A stretch of DNA of 44,512 nt from Mycobacteriales bacterium (GTDB lineage: Bacteria > Actinomycetota > Actinomycetes > JAFAQI01). Numbering within the stretch: the first letter of the stretch is position 1; every line of letters starts with the position of its first letter. Shown here one piece after another: positions 42,541-44,512 of this stretch. The notes beneath the pieces were generated by a model. It did not search any database and was not told where the DNA came from. It saw only the letters and a list, made by a program, of their open reading frames with translations. The stretch lies in contig DASZRO010000055.1 of NCBI GenBank assembly GCA_035550055.1, positions 1 through 44,512 on the forward strand, read 5' to 3'. The position numbers and the translations under genes were made by a program.

Positions 42541-43143
42541 GTGAGCCCTCGCGAGCGGAAGACGTCTACGGTCCACCTCACGCGGATCTACACCCGGACG
42601 GGGGACGACGGCACCACCGCCCTCGGCGACATGAGCCGGGTGCCGAAGACCGCCCCACGGGTCGTGGCCTACGGCGAGGTCGACGAGACGAACTCCGCGA
42701 TCGGCGTCGCGCTTGCCCTCGGCGACCTCGAACCCGCGGTGGTCGCGCTGCTCACCGAAGTGCAGAACGACCTGTTCGACGTGGGTGCTGACCTGTGTAC
42801 GCCGATCGACCCCGAGCCGAAGTGGGCGCCGCTGCGGATCGACGCTTCCTATATCGATCGGCTCGAGGCCGCCTGCGACGAACACAACGCCCGGCTGGCA
42901 CCGCTCGACTCGTTCGTGCTGCCGGCCGGTACGACGGGGGCGGCGCTGCTGCACGTGGCACGCACGGCGGCCCGACGCGCCGAGCGCGCGGTCTGGACGC
43001 TGCTCGCCGATGAGCCCGAGCTCACCAACGCGCTGACCGCGACGTACCTCAATCGCCTGTCAGACCTGCTGTTCATCCTCGCCCGGGTCGCCAACCTCAC
43101 AACCGGCGACGTGAAGTGGACCCCTCAGGCCGGTCGGCGCTAG
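42541..43143 (+). CDS. Cob(I)alamin adenosyltransferase, PduO type
   Basis: Transfers the adenosyl group from ATP to cob(I)alamin, giving the AdoCbl used by mutases such as icmA. 200 aa helical bundle: N-terminal [15 protein letters not shown] binds ATP, then [54 protein letters not shown] with the conserved Arg (RRAERAVW), and [14 protein letters not shown]. These are all PduO-family hallmarks (not CobA or EutT). GTG start at 42541 with TAGGGT 6 nt upstream; no other start would keep the TGDDGTT motif in the protein at normal length. Convergent with atpC across a 230-bp hairpin-rich gap. Confidence 0.95.
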   Translation: MSPRERKTSTVHLTRIYTRTGDDGTTALGDMSRVPKTAPRVVAYGEVDETNSAIGVALALGDLEPAVVALLTEVQNDLFDVGADLCTPIDPEPKWAPLRIDASYIDRLEAACDEHNARLAPLDSFVLPAGTTGAALLHVARTAARRAERAVWTLLADEPELTNALTATYLNRLSDLLFILARVANLTTGDVKWTPQAGRR

Positions 43144-43231
43144 GCGTCAGGTCAAAGTCAAAGTCGAAACCAGCGATGACTGGAGGCCGGCTGGGCTGCT
43201 TGGTCGCGTTCCAGCCGCCGGTTGCGTCGAA

Positions 43232-43281
43232 CGGTCGCAAATGAACGGTTTCAAGACGCCGAAACGGTTGATTTGTGACCG
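43232..43281. repeat. Imperfect inverted repeat, 21-bp arms, 8-nt loop
   Basis: CGGTCGCAAATGAACGGTTT plus C (43232-43252) pairs with 43261-43281 at 18 of 21 positions. The reverse-strand loop is exactly GGCGTCTT, also seen in the inner side of the repeat at 14992-15046. In the direction of atp transcription this is the second hairpin after the operon. Confidence 0.7.
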
Positions 43282-43348
43282 CAAGAAGCAAGTGGGCAGC
43301 GAAACGCAACCCCCGCCGGGAGCCATCCCAGTCAATGCTGCTTCTTGC
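43281..43348. terminator. Inverted repeat with 10-bp perfect arms and 48-nt loop after the atp operon
   Basis: GCAAGAAGCA (43281-43290) pairs exactly with TGCTTCTTGC (43339-43348). The plus-strand right arm is followed by TTTT. Its left-hand loop edge CAAGTGGGCAGCGAAA (43289-43304) is the complement of a segment that resembles the repeat at 30919-31015 at 14 of 16 positions. Likely 3' end element for atpC and the adenosyltransferase gene. Confidence 0.65.
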
Positions 43349-43373
43349 TTTTGACCGAACGGTCAGCCAACGG

Positions 43374-43643
43374 TCAGGACTCGCCGCTGACCTCGACGGA
43401 CTCCGCGAGGATCTTCACCCCGTCGGCGCTGACCGACAGGAAGCCGCCGGTCACGTTGGCGACGAGCTCGCCCTCGCCGCTGCGCCGAATGGTCACCGGA
43501 GCCTCGACCAGCACCCCCAGCAGCGGGATGTGCCGCGGCAGGATGCCGATCTCGCCGTCCATCGTGCGCGCGCGCACGAACTCCGCCTCCCCCGACCACA
43601 CCATCCGGTCGGGAGCGACGAGGTCGACCTGCATCGTTGCCAT
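43374..43643 (-). CDS. atpC: F1Fo ATP synthase epsilon subunit (short form)
   Basis: Central-stalk subunit that couples rotation and inhibits ATP hydrolysis. Only 89 aa: the N-terminal beta-sandwich is complete (MQVDLVAPDRMVWSGEA, GEIGILPRHIPLLGVLVEAPV, VTGGFLSVSADGVKILAES), but the C-terminal two-helix inhibitory domain of longer bacterial forms (about 130 aa) is missing. Short epsilon subunits occur in actinobacteria, so this is probably not truncation. ATG at 43643 (or 43634), 10 bp after the atpD stop. Last gene of the ATP synthase operon; hairpins follow. Confidence 0.93.
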   Translation of the reverse strand: MATMQVDLVAPDRMVWSGEAEFVRARTMDGEIGILPRHIPLLGVLVEAPVTIRRSGEGELVANVTGGFLSVSADGVKILAESVEVSGES

Positions 43644-43653
43644 CTAGCTCGAC

Positions 43654-44512
<859 letters not shown>

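Larger units (their letters stand above)
43144..43373. other. 230-bp gene-free region between convergent genes
   Basis: No gene is supported: two short ORFs here (43147-43335 and 43097-43309 on the minus strand) have no coding character. The region contains hairpins at 43232-43281 and 43281-43348, a TGACCG/CGGTCA hairpin (43351-43364) near the atpC stop, and three copies of AACGGTC (43230, 43359, 43369). Confidence 0.7.

Noticed and set aside
43147-43335. Small minus-strand ORFs in the gap between the adenosyltransferase and atpC
   Set aside because: They coincide with inverted repeats, lack ribosome sites and show no protein-like features.

Overview
The window is GC-rich (roughly 70 percent) chromosomal DNA from an actinobacterium. 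Supporting signs are NucS in place of MutSL mismatch repair, a RamB-type regulator beside isocitrate lyase, many GTG starts, an Asp-type MurA, and frequent leaderless starts with a TAnnnT box 6-7 nt before the start codon. The gene order epimerase - thiolase - meaB - marR - isobutyryl-CoA mutase - thioredoxin, with nucS, a cobalamin adenosyltransferase and the ATP synthase nearby, resembles a conserved stretch of Streptomyces-like chromosomes (recalled, not searched). I cannot name the genus. There is no phage, transposase, CRISPR array, tRNA or rRNA. No gene-free stretch exceeds 300 bases; the longest (43144-43373) is filled with hairpins.

Layout. 1-3608 (minus): the 5' part of a cysteine desulfurase, a PaaK-like protein and etfA/etfB. 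3759-6955: a cysteine-rich microprotein and isocitrate lyase on the minus strand, divergent from a RamB-like regulator. 6978-13212: a heterodimeric ABC exporter, an enoyl-CoA hydratase, a methyltransferase and a CnoX-like thioredoxin-TPR protein. 13280-18265: isobutyryl-CoA mutase large subunit, MarR, MeaB, thiolase and methylmalonyl-CoA epimerase. 18371-20904: an alpha/beta hydrolase, an 88-residue Cys/His protein and a 3-hydroxyacyl-CoA dehydrogenase. 20999-26788: an oligopeptide ABC importer. 26957-30230: a MacB/FtsX-type ABC pair. 30237-36279: NucS, a secreted propeller-like protein, a split-barrel/CNB fusion, two tandem GH6-like secreted proteins and a PF10118-type protein. 36365-41152: a partner-switching phosphatase, an ATPase-domain protein and a STAS antagonist, with an SDR enzyme and a secreted Cys-repeat protein between. 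41242-44512: murA, cobalamin adenosyltransferase, atpC and the C-terminal part of atpD.

How the genes fit together. Much of the left half is acyl-CoA metabolism: beta-oxidation steps (hydratase, dehydrogenase, thiolase), ETF as electron acceptor, AdoCbl-dependent mutase with its GTPase chaperone, epimerase, and the glyoxylate shunt with a likely acetate/short-chain acyl regulator. The cobalamin adenosyltransferase at 42541 could supply AdoCbl to the mutase.

Most unusual signals: (1) a set of long inverted repeats at gene 3' ends, with different arms but partly shared loop-side sequence; (2) thirteen matching leaderless-start signatures, including a 33-bp divergent murA/adenosyltransferase spacer; (3) a near-perfect palindrome over the -10 box of the mutase gene, downstream of a MarR gene; (4) a perfect 21-bp palindrome at the start of the RamB-like gene; (5) tandem GH6-like proteins that lack the usual catalytic-acid motif; (6) an 8-cysteine microprotein. 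I see no clear new multi-gene defence or biosynthetic system; the hairpin family is the best candidate for something undescribed.
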